33,266 nt of DNA from Desulfovibrionaceae bacterium (GTDB taxonomy: Bacteria; Desulfobacterota; Desulfovibrionia; Desulfovibrionales; Desulfovibrionaceae). Within the stretch, counting starts at the first letter, position 1, and each line of letters begins with the position of its first letter. A model generated the notes under the pieces. That model made no database searches. It was given only the letters and a program-made list of their open reading frames with translations, and had not been told where the DNA came from. The translations under genes were made by a program, and so were the position numbers. Below are positions 7,431 through 15,437 of the stretch, one piece after another. The stretch covers positions 1 to 33,266 of the forward strand of contig JACCQO010000036.1 of NCBI GenBank assembly GCA_015709205.1, given 5' to 3'.

Positions 7431-8698
7431 GGATCGGCGCGCTCGTGCCCGCGCGGCTGGGGTCCAGGCGGCTGGCGCGCAAGAATATCCGCGAGCTGGG
7501 CGGCAAACCCATGCTCTGCTGGACCGTGGACGCCCTGCTGGAATCCGGCGTCTTCCACGACGTGACCGTGTCCACGGAGAGCGCGGAGGTGATCGAACTG
7601 GTGCGCTCGCGCTACCCGGCGGACGCGGTGCGCACGCTGCTGCGGCCCGCCCGCCTGGCGGCCGACGACGCGTCCCTGGACGGCGTGCGCGCGCACTACC
7701 TGGAAAATCGGCCTGCTCTGGACTGGTGCGGCCTGTTCATGCCCACCTATCCCTTCCGCGACCCGGCCAAACTGCGCGAGGCCCAGGCCGCGATCCTCTC
7801 GGGCCACGTCTGGCGCGTGCAGACCGCGACCGCCGAGACCGCGCCGATCATGGACTACTACTATCCGGTCTTCTCGGACGGGAAAACGGAGGGGGAAACG
7901 GACGGCGCGGGCGGGCCCGGAGACGGCGCGCCGGACACGCGCGCGGCCACGGGCGTGAAGCGGTTCTTCCACGAGCCCAACTTCCACTGCCGCTTCCTGA
8001 TCTCCACCTACCTGCTCTCGCGGCGCGACGCGGCCGAACACCTCTGGAACGCCTACGGCCTGTCCCCGGCCGAGCGCACCTATTTCGTGCACGCGGACGC
8101 GCGCGAGGCCGTGGACGTGGACACGGCCGAGGACTTCGCCGAGGCGGAGCACGTTGCCGCCGGGCTGCGCCGCGTCCCCCGGCCGCTGGAGGTCTTCGAC
8201 GCCGGGTCCGTGGCGGCCAGGGGCGCGGTTTCGGACGCCAACGGCCTTCCGGGTTCCTGGCGGCTGGTGGCCCCGCGCGGCACGGACTTCGCGGCCTTTG
8301 CCGCGTACCTGCGCGCCCTGCCGTCCGATCCGCTGGCCGGCGACGCAAAGCCCGTGCTGGTGCTGCAGACCGCGAGGCCGCACCTGAACTTCCTGATGCT
8401 CCAGGACGGCTGCCAGCGGCGGCCGTGGATCGGGCCCGAGGCCGCCAACTGGCTGCGCTGCCCCGAGGCCCAGCGCACCGGCGACATGGCCCGGCTGCAC
8501 GGCCATTTCCGCCACGCCGCGCACGTCCGCGTGCAGCGCGAGTTCGGCGCGGCCAACGGCCGCGCCCTGGGCCGCACCGACGCCTACGGCGGGTTCCACG
8601 GCATGGACTGGTCCGCCGTGCCCATGGAGCGCGTGCTGCGCCTGGAGGAGCTGGAGCGCCAGGGCTTTCTGGCCCCGGCCCACGACTGGATCGGCTGA
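7427..8698 (+). CDS. CMP-nonulosonate cytidylyltransferase (NeuA-like) with C-terminal extension
   Basis: Activates a nonulosonic acid by joining it to CMP, the step after NeuB. Residues 1-~235 are the nucleotidyltransferase: VPARLGSRRLARKNI (7-21) is the CTP-binding loop, GKPMLCWTVDALLESGVF follows, then VTVSTESAEVIELV, FMPTYPFRDPAKLREA in place of the usual LxPTSPLR, and VDVDTAEDFAEAE. A Gly/Asp-rich insertion sits near residue 150-170. Residues ~240-423 have no match I recognise; they contain VLVLQTARPHLNFLMLQDG and AYGGFHGMDW and may be a second catalytic domain. Typical NeuA proteins are ~230 residues. ATGA overlap with the upstream gene. Confidence 0.8.
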   Translation: MRIGALVPARLGSRRLARKNIRELGGKPMLCWTVDALLESGVFHDVTVSTESAEVIELVRSRYPADAVRTLLRPARLAADDASLDGVRAHYLENRPALDWCGLFMPTYPFRDPAKLREAQAAILSGHVWRVQTATAETAPIMDYYYPVFSDGKTEGETDGAGGPGDGAPDTRAATGVKRFFHEPNFHCRFLISTYLLSRRDAAEHLWNAYGLSPAERTYFVHADAREAVDVDTAEDFAEAEHVAAGLRRVPRPLEVFDAGSVAARGAVSDANGLPGSWRLVAPRGTDFAAFAAYLRALPSDPLAGDAKPVLVLQTARPHLNFLMLQDGCQRRPWIGPEAANWLRCPEAQRTGDMARLHGHFRHAAHVRVQREFGAANGRALGRTDAYGGFHGMDWSAVPMERVLRLEELERQGFLAPAHDWIG

Positions 8699-8735
8699 TC
8701 GCGCCGCGCGCGGATGCGTGGCCCGGCGCGCCCCG

Positions 8736-8757
8736 GGTCCGGGCCCGGGCCCGAACC
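8736..8757. repeat. Near-perfect palindrome between operon genes
   Basis: GGTCCGGGCCC followed directly by GGGCCCGAACC: the arms match at 10 of 11 positions and the odd pair is a G-U in RNA. It lies in the only gap over 40 bp in the operon (8699-8776), with no T-run after it. It may be an RNA stability or attenuation element rather than a full terminator. Confidence 0.6.
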
Positions 8758-8776
8758 GGATGCGGAGAAAACGCCA

Positions 8777-9700
8777 ATGGAAGAGCACATGGACGGCAAC
8801 CATCCCGGCGCAGGCGGCCCGCCCTCCGGCCCCCCCTCCGCACGGCCCGATGCGGCGGCCCCCGCGCCCGTCCGCTTCTTCGTCACCGGCACGGGCCGCT
8901 GCGGCACCATGCTCCTGGCGCGCGCCCTGGCCCTGGCCGAGCGCACGTCCTGCGCGCACGAACGGTCCATGAAGTACGCCAAGCTCGCGCCCGCCTACAG
9001 CCGCGCCGACCTGGGCCGCCTCTACGAGGAGATCGACGACGTCATCGCGCCGGAGTCGGCCCGCGCTTTGGCGCGCGGCGAGCACTGGGGCGAGGTCTCC
9101 GGGCTGCTCTGGCCCGTGCTGCCCGAGCTGGCCTGCCGCTACGGGGACGCGCGCTTCGTGCTCGTGGTCCGCGCGCCCGAGGCGTTCGCGGCCTCGGCCG
9201 TGGCGCGCGGGTTCTTCGACCCGGCCCACCCCCACGCCCTGGAGCACGTGCGCCCGCTGCAGGGCACGGCCATGGCCGAACGCTGGGCCGAGGCCGAGCC
9301 CGTGGAAAAATGCCTGTGGTACTGGGCCGAGGTCAACGGCTTCGTGCTGCGCGCCTTTGCCGCGCTGGAGCCGGAGCTGCGCCGCGTGGTGCGGCTGGAG
9401 AATTTGTCCATGGAGCTCATCGAACGCCTCTTCGCCTTTCTGGGCCTTGGGGGCTTCGCGGCGCGCCGCGCGGAGCTGGCCGCGCTGCTGGCCCGGCGCG
9501 TGAACGCCACGCCCGGGGCCCACGGCGCGCACGGCGCCGCGCCGCCGGACGAGGTGAACCCCTGGTCCGTGCCGCGCACCGTGGGCCCCATGGACGCGTG
9601 GCCGGAACAATGGCTTGCGGCCTTCGACCGCTGGGCCGCGCCCCTGGCGCGCTACCTCTATCCGGACCGCTACCCGGAACCCGCCGGGGAGAGGCGCTGA
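8777..9700 (+). CDS. Sulfotransferase family protein
   Basis: A 307-residue protein. The phosphosulfate-binding loop is visible as FFVTGTGRCGTMLLARAL around residues 34-51, and a 3-prime-phosphate site as FVLVVRAPEAFAASAVARGFF. CLWYWAEVN and LENLSMELIERLFAFLGL are also typical of the fold. It is expected to move sulfate from PAPS to a hydroxyl on the glycan, in the cytoplasm, since no signal peptide or membrane segment is seen. ATG 8777 was chosen because GGAGA lies 8 nt upstream; an ATG at 8714 has no such site and would add low-complexity residues. The last codon overlaps the next start by 1 bp. Confidence 0.8.
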   Translation: MEEHMDGNHPGAGGPPSGPPSARPDAAAPAPVRFFVTGTGRCGTMLLARALALAERTSCAHERSMKYAKLAPAYSRADLGRLYEEIDDVIAPESARALARGEHWGEVSGLLWPVLPELACRYGDARFVLVVRAPEAFAASAVARGFFDPAHPHALEHVRPLQGTAMAERWAEAEPVEKCLWYWAEVNGFVLRAFAALEPELRRVVRLENLSMELIERLFAFLGLGGFAARRAELAALLARRVNATPGAHGAHGAAPPDEVNPWSVPRTVGPMDAWPEQWLAAFDRWAAPLARYLYPDRYPEPAGERR

Positions 9701-11169
9701 TGGCCCGCGTGCTCCTGATCCGGCCCTGGCGGCACGGGGACGCGGGCGTGGCCGAGCACGACCTGGCCAACCAGTGGCGCAACGGCCCCTATTCCCTGCT
9801 GCTGCTCGCCGCCATCCTGCGCCGCGCCGGGCACGAGGCACGCGTGGCCGACCTGGAACGCGAACTGGTGCGCGCGCGCGGCGACGTGGCGGCCTGCCTG
9901 GCCGGGCTGCGCGCCGAGGTGGCGCGCTTCGCGCCGCATCTCGCGGGCGTCGGCTTTTTTTCCGTGCACTACGAGCAGGCCGGGAGCATAGTGGCTGCCG
10001 TGCGCGAGGCCGCGCGCGCGACAAGGATGCCCGCGCCGCTCCTGGTGGCCGGGGGCATCCACGCCACCGTGGCCACGGAGTCCTGCCTGGCTCCGCCGCC
10101 CCGTGGCCTCGGCTTCGACTGCGCCTGCGTGGGCGAGGCCGACGTGAGCCTGGCGCGGCTGGCCGACGGCGCGGCCCCCGCCACGGTCCCGGGCGTGGCC
10201 GTGCCCGGTACGACCGGTACGACCGGAGCGACCGGTACGACCGGTACGGCCGGTACGACCGGTGCGGCCGGTGCGGCGGCCCCGCCCCCCGCCCCGGCCG
10301 AGCGCGTGGCGCACCTGGACGACCTGCCGCGCGCGGACTGGGCGCTCTGCGACCACGGCTTCTATTCCGCGCCCACGGCCGCGCGCGTGAAGTTCCGCAC
10401 CACGCGCTCGCTGGACCTGATCATGGGCCGGGGCTGCGGTTTCCGTTGCGCCTTCTGCGCCTACGGCGCGCTGTCCAGGCCGCGCTACCATTCGGCGGAC
10501 TACGTGCTCGACGAGATCGCGGCCCTGGCGCAATTCACCACGGGCGTGTACTTTCTGGACTCCACCCTGGGCACCAACCGCCGCCTGCTGGAGGCGGTCT
10601 GCGCGGGAATGCTGGCGCGCGGCCTGCACAAGCGCGTGGAATGGTACGCCAACATGCGCTCGGACCAGGTGGACGAGGAACTTCTGCGCCTGATGTGGGC
10701 GGCCGGGTGCCGCTACCTGTTCTACGGGTTCGAATCCGGCAGCCAGCGCGCCCTGGAGCGCATGGCCAAGCGCAACACCGTGGAGAACAACGTGCGCGCG
10801 GCGGAGCTGCACAACCGGCTGCGGTTCCCGTACAACGCCTCGGTGCTCGTCAACTACCCGGGCGACACCGAGGAGGACCTGGCGGCCACGCGCCGCTTTC
10901 TGGAGGCCGCGCGGCCGCCCAGCGTGGGCGTGAACTGGTACGTGCCCCTGCCCGGGTCCACGGACTACGCGCACCTGCTCGCGGCCGGGCGCATCGACCC
11001 GCACGACCCGGCCGAATGGCGGCGCGTGGGCGAGGTCAACGGCGCGACCTTCTACGCCGACGCGGACGAGGCCGCCTACCGCGCGCGCGTGGCCGAGCTG
11101 GAGGACTACGCCTACCGCGTCCTGCCGGAGATCACCAACCCGCTCTGGCGTGGCGCGCAACCGGCCTGA
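9700..11169 (+). CDS. B12-binding domain radical SAM protein
   Basis: A 489-residue protein. The N-terminal ~180 residues resemble a cobalamin-binding domain (LLIRPWRHG, GPYSLLLLAAILRRAGHEARVADLE, HLAGVGFFSVHY, VAGGIHATV, CVGEAD). A Gly-Thr-Thr repeat linker (residues ~170-194) leads to the radical SAM core with Cys246, Cys250 and Cys253 (CGFRCAFC), the iron-sulfur site, then YFLDSTLGTN, YANMRSD, YLFYGFESGS and VNYPGDTEED. Such enzymes methylate unreactive carbons or rearrange substrates; here a sugar or sugar-nucleotide substrate is likely from context. The start overlaps the preceding stop as TGATG. Confidence 0.85.
   Translation: MARVLLIRPWRHGDAGVAEHDLANQWRNGPYSLLLLAAILRRAGHEARVADLERELVRARGDVAACLAGLRAEVARFAPHLAGVGFFSVHYEQAGSIVAAVREAARATRMPAPLLVAGGIHATVATESCLAPPPRGLGFDCACVGEADVSLARLADGAAPATVPGVAVPGTTGTTGATGTTGTAGTTGAAGAAAPPPAPAERVAHLDDLPRADWALCDHGFYSAPTAARVKFRTTRSLDLIMGRGCGFRCAFCAYGALSRPRYHSADYVLDEIAALAQFTTGVYFLDSTLGTNRRLLEAVCAGMLARGLHKRVEWYANMRSDQVDEELLRLMWAAGCRYLFYGFESGSQRALERMAKRNTVENNVRAAELHNRLRFPYNASVLVNYPGDTEEDLAATRRFLEAARPPSVGVNWYVPLPGSTDYAHLLAAGRIDPHDPAEWRRVGEVNGATFYADADEAAYRARVAELEDYAYRVLPEITNPLWRGAQPA
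10207..10278 (+). repeat. Eight-copy 9-bp repeat encoding Gly-Thr-Thr
   Basis: Eight tandem units of the form GGTACGACC, with A/G changes toward the end (GGTGCGGCC), code for GTT, GTT, GAT, GTT, GTA, GTT, GAA and GAA between the cobalamin-binding and radical SAM domains. The same unit family reappears at 14740-14784. Confidence 0.95.
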
Positions 11170-11207
11170 AACAACCCCGAACCCGTCCGGAAAAACCCGA
11201 AACCACC

Positions 11208-12113
11208 ATGAAACAGCATCCCGGCATTTCCGGCGCCCCCGGCACCACCCCGTCGGCACCGCCCGTTCCCGCGCCCGAAAGCGACATCGACGCCGCCGTG
11301 TTCGACCAGTGGCTCGCGCGCCTGGCGCGCAAGTGGTCCGTGGTTCCGGCCGACGGCAAGGACCGCGTGTCCACGGCGCGCTTCGCCGAGCTGGACGACG
11401 CCGAACTCCTGCGCGTGTGGACCGAGATCCGCGACGCCGAGGTCGCGGGCGAGCGGTTCGCGGTGCGCGGCTGGTACCACGCGCTCTACGGCCCGGCCCT
11501 GGCCGGGGCCCGCGTGCTGGACCTGGGTTCGGGCCTCGGGCTGGACGGCCTGTCCTTCGCCGGGCTCGGCGCGCGCGTGACCTTTGCGGACATCGTGCCC
11601 GCCAACCTGGAGCTGCTGCGCCGCCTGGCGCGGCTCATGGGGGTGGAGGCCGACTTCCTGCCCATCGAAAACGCGGACTCCTTCGCCCTGGCCGCGCCGG
11701 GGTTCGACGCGGTCTGGTGCCAGGGCTCGATGATCAACGCGCCGCTTCCGGTGGCGCGCTTCGAGGCCGCCCGCATCCTGCCCCTGCTGGCCGAGGGGGC
11801 GCGCTGGATCGAGCTGGCCTACCCGCGCGCGCGCTGGGAGGCGGCGGGCCGCCCGCCCGCCGAAACCTGGGGCGAGTCCACCGACGGCCCGGGCACGCCG
11901 TGGGTGGAATGGTACGACCTGGACAAGATGCGCGCGCGCCTGGCGCCCGCGACCTTCGACGTGGTCCTGCACTTCGATTTCTGGCAGAACGACTTCAACT
12001 GGTTCGATCTCAAGCTGCGGCCCCGGCGGGAGTGGGCCGGACACGACGGTCCAGCGGCGCACGGCGGCTCCGGTGGGCCCGGCGAGCCGACCGGGCAGGG
12101 AGGCGCATCATGA
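11208..12113 (+). CDS. Class I SAM-dependent methyltransferase, paralogue of the 6444 gene
   Basis: A 301-residue protein with SAM motif I VLDLGSGLGLDGLSFA near residue 104, ARVTFADIVPANLELLRRLARLMGV, and FDAVWCQGSMINAPLP as motif IV. It ends in the signature YPRARWEAAGRPPAETWG, TDGPGTPWVEWYDLDKM that is nearly the same in the 6444 gene, and WQNDFNWFDLKL. It lacks the cysteine tail; its C-terminus is Gly/His-rich instead. The ATG follows a 38-nt A/C-rich, G-poor gap without a clear ribosome site, so this start may depend on coupling or an unstructured leader. Substrate unknown. Confidence 0.8.
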   Translation: MKQHPGISGAPGTTPSAPPVPAPESDIDAAVFDQWLARLARKWSVVPADGKDRVSTARFAELDDAELLRVWTEIRDAEVAGERFAVRGWYHALYGPALAGARVLDLGSGLGLDGLSFAGLGARVTFADIVPANLELLRRLARLMGVEADFLPIENADSFALAAPGFDAVWCQGSMINAPLPVARFEAARILPLLAEGARWIELAYPRARWEAAGRPPAETWGESTDGPGTPWVEWYDLDKMRARLAPATFDVVLHFDFWQNDFNWFDLKLRPRREWAGHDGPAAHGGSGGPGEPTGQGGAS

Positions 12114-13543
12114 CCGTGCAGCGCTCCGGAGCCGAGGAATTCGCCTTTCTGGCCGCGTTGGTGCGGCTGCTCGGCGCGCGCCGCGTGCTGGAGGTGGGCA
12201 CCTCCACGGGCGACGGCGCGCTGACGCTGGCGCGCTCGCTCGCGCGCATCCGCTCGCCCCGGCCGGTCGGCCCGCGTGGCGGCCAGCGCAGCGGGACGCG
12301 CGGCGGCGCGCCCCTGCCGCCGCCCGTGGAGGTCGTCACCGTGGACATCGCGGACCTGCGCGAGCCCGCGTGCCGCAACCATCCCGGCCCGGTGCCCATC
12401 CGCTTCCTCAAGGGCGATTCCGGCGAGGTGCTCGCGCGCCTGGCCGCGCGCGGCGAACGGTTCGACCTCGTGTTCATCGACGGCGGCCACCACTTCGCCA
12501 CCGTGCGCCGCGACTGGGAGCTGGCGCGCTCCCTGACCGACGCGGTGGTCCTGCACGACGTCCTGCAGTTCAACGGCGTCTCGCGCGTGGTTTCGGCCAT
12601 CCGCAAGGACCCGGACTGGGACGTGACCGTGCTCTCCTACCCCGGCACCACCCTGCTCGACCCGGCCTCGGGCTCGCACTTCTTTTCCATGCGCTGCCCC
12701 GGCCTGGCCCTGGCCACGCGCAAGCCGCCGCGCCGCGCGCCCGCCGCGCCGCCCGCGCCGCCCCTGTGGGAACGGCCCACCGACGCCTCGCGCAAGGCCC
12801 TCAAGCGCCGCACCGCGCGCTTCGACCGCTGGCACGGCCGCGCGGACCGCGCCGCGGACATGTCCATGCAGGACTGGCGCATGCTCTTCCACATGTTCTG
12901 GAACATGGCCCCGCGGGCCGTGGTGCACCTGGGCCACGCGGGCACCGGGGCGAGTCTGCTCTTTCTCAACTACGCGCGCGCCAAGAAGGCCCGCGTGACC
13001 CTGGCCGACCCCTCGGGCAATTTCTGGGAGCGCAAGCTCCCGCTGATGGCCCCTTCGCTCGTGCCCCAGATCCCGCGCGCGCGCGTGCTCGTGGGGCCCG
13101 AGGCCTGCGCCGCGCTGCTGGAGGACGCCCAGGACGAAGCGGCCTGGGCGGAACGTGCGCCGGGCACGACGCCGGGCGGGCCCGCGCTCTACTGGATCGA
13201 CGAATACACGGACGAAGCGGCCTACGAAATCGCCCGCGCGCTGGCGCGCCGCCTGCGGCCCGGCGACGCCCTGTGCCTGCGCAACTGTTCGCCCGACGAC
13301 GGCCGCCCGGACGCGGTGCGCGCCTTCGGGGCCATCTGCACCTGCCGGGCGGCCGCGCCGTTCTTCAAGTGGCTGGCGGAGCAGCCCGTGCACGCGCGGC
13401 TGGCCAACCCCCAGGCCGTGTTCGGCGACTACGTCAACGCCGGGCACTGGCTCATGGTCTGCCCGCGCGCGGCAGCGAACACGGAGACCGAGGCCGCGGA
13501 AAAACCCTCGAAAAGGAACGTTTCGAAGAAGGAGTCCGAATGA
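12110..13543 (+). CDS. Two-domain methyltransferase-like protein
   Basis: A 477-residue protein. Residues 1-~200 are a class I methyltransferase of the MTase_24 type: VLEVGTSTGDGALTLARSL (motif I), VVTVDIADL, FDLVFIDGGHHFATVRRDWELA, VVLHDVLQFNGVSRVV. A Pro/Ala-rich linker follows. Residues ~255-460 may be a second Rossmann-like domain (AVVHLGHAGTGASLLFLNYARAKKARVTLADPSGN; ALYWIDEYTDEAAYEIA; LRPGDALCLRNCS), reading as a diverged copy of the same fold. Whether both halves bind SAM is not clear. ATGA overlaps at both ends. The C-terminal ~25 residues are charged and Lys/Glu-rich. Confidence 0.7.
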   Translation: MTVQRSGAEEFAFLAALVRLLGARRVLEVGTSTGDGALTLARSLARIRSPRPVGPRGGQRSGTRGGAPLPPPVEVVTVDIADLREPACRNHPGPVPIRFLKGDSGEVLARLAARGERFDLVFIDGGHHFATVRRDWELARSLTDAVVLHDVLQFNGVSRVVSAIRKDPDWDVTVLSYPGTTLLDPASGSHFFSMRCPGLALATRKPPRRAPAAPPAPPLWERPTDASRKALKRRTARFDRWHGRADRAADMSMQDWRMLFHMFWNMAPRAVVHLGHAGTGASLLFLNYARAKKARVTLADPSGNFWERKLPLMAPSLVPQIPRARVLVGPEACAALLEDAQDEAAWAERAPGTTPGGPALYWIDEYTDEAAYEIARALARRLRPGDALCLRNCSPDDGRPDAVRAFGAICTCRAAAPFFKWLAEQPVHARLANPQAVFGDYVNAGHWLMVCPRAAANTETEAAEKPSKRNVSKKESE

Positions 13544-14730
13544 GGGCCGTGAGCGGCTCCTCGGACTATCCGGCCGCCATGATGGGCGACCTCGACGAAC
13601 TGGTCCAGGACGCCCACGAAATCGCTCATGAAATCGCGCGTGCGATCGCCGACCGAGGCACGCCGGAGAACGGAGGCGGCGCTCCCGCCGCCCCGGCCAA
13701 CGTCTACGTCTACGGCGCGCTCGGGCCCGCATGGCTCGTGGGCCGCGCCCTGGACGAGCACCCGCGCCTGGCCGTGCGCGGCTACATCGACCGCGACCGC
13801 GACCGGCTCCTGGAAATGGCCGCCCTGGGCCGCCACGTGCCCGCGCCCCTGCTGCATCCGGACGAGTTGCCGCCCGGTCCGACAGACGGTTCCCCGAACG
13901 GTTCGCCGAGCGGGCCGACGCCCGCCGACGCCGTGGTCGTGGCCACGGCCCCGGCGCACCACCGCGACGTGGCCGCCACCCTGGCCCGCCGCCTGCCGCG
14001 CGCGCGCATCTTCTTCCTGCACCGCTCGCCCTGCGCCGCTCCCGCGCGCGCGCCCAGACCACCCCTGCTGCTGACCACACCCGGCCGCTGCGGCACGCTC
14101 TGGCTGGCCCACCTGCTCGGCCACCTGCTGCGCCCCCTCGGCTACCGCTCCGTGCGCCTGCCGCCCAGCGGCGCGCCGGACGACCCCGACGCCCTGGCCG
14201 CCGCGCTCGTGCCCGGGCGCTGGTGCGCCGGGCACGTGCCGCCGTCCCCGGCGCTCGTCGCCGCCGCGACCGCCGAACGGTCCACGGCCACGCTGCGCGC
14301 CGTGCACCTCTTCCGCGACCCGCGCGACATGCAGGTCTCGGCCGCCTTCTACAACCACGGCGCGTTCCGCTACGATCCGCACTATCTTGAACTGAAGCTC
14401 GGCCAGATCGAGGCCTGGAAGGACGTGCCCGGCGTGCTGCACCTGCGCTACGAGAAATTGCGCGCCGACACGGCCGGAACGCTGGCGCGCGTGCTCGCGC
14501 ACGCGGGGATCGACGGCGCGGATGCGGCTCCGCAGCGGGTGCGCGCCGTGTGTCGCCTGTTCACCTTCGAGCGCCTTTCCGGCGGCCGCTCCCCGGGCCA
14601 GGAGGACGGCGCGGCGCACTACCGCAAGGGCGTGTGCGGCGACTGGAAGAACCGCTATTCCGCCGCCGAGGCCCGGAACGCGGCCGAACGCTTCGGCGCG
14701 CGCCTCGCGACCCTGGGCTACGAGCCCTGA
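13540..14730 (+). CDS. PAPS-dependent sulfotransferase with N-terminal Rossmann-like domain
   Basis: A 396-residue fusion. Residues ~175-396 are a classic cytosolic-type sulfotransferase: LLTTPGRCGTLWLAHLL (5-prime-phosphosulfate loop, ~178), HLFRDPRDMQVSAAFYNHG (3-prime-phosphate site, ~255) and HYRKGVCGDWKNRYS (~360), the RKGxxGDWKN hallmark of PAPS users. Residues ~52-165 form a Rossmann-like domain (VYVYGALGPAWLVGRAL, VRGYIDRDRDRL, ADAVVVATAPAHHRDV) of the same general kind as in the operon's regulator. The ATG follows AAGGAG with good spacing and overlaps the preceding TGA. It converges with the TylF-like gene, their 3-prime ends overlapping by 13 bp. Confidence 0.85.
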   Translation: MRAVSGSSDYPAAMMGDLDELVQDAHEIAHEIARAIADRGTPENGGGAPAAPANVYVYGALGPAWLVGRALDEHPRLAVRGYIDRDRDRLLEMAALGRHVPAPLLHPDELPPGPTDGSPNGSPSGPTPADAVVVATAPAHHRDVAATLARRLPRARIFFLHRSPCAAPARAPRPPLLLTTPGRCGTLWLAHLLGHLLRPLGYRSVRLPPSGAPDDPDALAAALVPGRWCAGHVPPSPALVAAATAERSTATLRAVHLFRDPRDMQVSAAFYNHGAFRYDPHYLELKLGQIEAWKDVPGVLHLRYEKLRADTAGTLARVLAHAGIDGADAAPQRVRAVCRLFTFERLSGGRSPGQEDGAAHYRKGVCGDWKNRYSAAEARNAAERFGARLATLGYEP

Positions 14731-15437
14731 GGCGCGCCCGGTGCGACCGGTGCGACCGGTGCGGCCGGTGCGACCGGTGCGGCCTGTGCCGACGATCCGG
14801 CCGCCTCGCCCTTGACGACGTACGCGCGCGGGCTCAGGGCCCAGGGCAGGGCGCGCGGTACATAGCCCGAGCCGCGCAGGAACTCGTCCACCGCATCGGA
14901 CTCGCCCCACTGCGGCGCGCCGTAGTCGTCGAAGGCCACCACCCCGCCCGCGACCACGCGCGGAAAGAACGCGGCCAGGGCCGCGCGCGTGGGGTCGTAG
15001 TTGTCGAAATCCAGATTCAGCAGGGAAATCCGCCAGCCCGGCCGCGCGGCCGCGTACTCGCCCACGGTGCGCGACGCGTCGCCCGGCACGATCTCCACGC
15101 GCCGCTCCAGCCCCTGGGCGCGCGCAATCTCCAGCAGCGACTCCACGCTCGCCGTGCGCGCCACCTCGGGCATGAACGGTTCGTCCCACTCGTGCGTGCG
15201 CTTGGGCTCCGCGCCGAAAAGATCGAAGCCCACCACGCGCCGGTCCGAGCGCGGGGCGAAGATTTCCAGCAGCTTGGCCCAGAACAGCAGCCCGGCCCCC
15301 CGGCACACCCCGCATTCGACCACGTCGCCCGGCAGCTCCACCACGCGGCGGAACAGCTCGTAGCGCGCCAGCAGCTTGGTATGGCGGTCCAGCCCGGCGT
15401 GCAGCGCGAAATCGTTGAACAGCGCCCATTCGTCCAT
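14718..15437 (-). CDS. TylF/macrocin O-methyltransferase-like protein
   Basis: A 239-residue protein starting MDEWALFNDFALHAGLDRHT; the ATG at 15437 is preceded by AGGAGGTGG at ideal spacing, and longer readings are low complexity. Typical TylF features are visible: GDVVECGVCRGAGLLFWAKLL (SAM site), VVGFDLFG, LLNLDFDNYDPTRAAL and GGVVAFDDYGAPQWGESDAVDEFL with the paired aspartates used as metal ligands. Such enzymes methylate sugar hydroxyls with SAM and Mg. Convergent with the operon, it may belong to the same glycan pathway but is separately transcribed. The last ~25 residues are an Ala-Pro-Val repeat encoded by the array at 14740-14784. Confidence 0.85.
   Translation of the reverse strand: MDEWALFNDFALHAGLDRHTKLLARYELFRRVVELPGDVVECGVCRGAGLLFWAKLLEIFAPRSDRRVVGFDLFGAEPKRTHEWDEPFMPEVARTASVESLLEIARAQGLERRVEIVPGDASRTVGEYAAARPGWRISLLNLDFDNYDPTRAALAAFFPRVVAGGVVAFDDYGAPQWGESDAVDEFLRGSGYVPRALPWALSPRAYVVKGEAAGSSAQAAPVAPAAPVAPVAPGAPQGS
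14740..14784 (-). repeat. Five-copy 9-bp repeat encoding Ala-Pro-Val tail
   Basis: Five tandem units of GGTGCGACC or GGTGCGGCC on the plus strand. Read on the minus strand they encode alternating Val-Ala-Pro and Ala-Ala-Pro triplets at the C-terminus of the TylF-like protein. The unit is the same family as the array at 10207-10278, read there on the other strand. Confidence 0.9.

Noticed and set aside
5153-10024. A 1623-codon open frame on the minus strand under the glycan operon
   Set aside because: Antisense frames stay open in very GC-rich genes. It has no domain, and the plus strand codes for five recognisable proteins over the same span.
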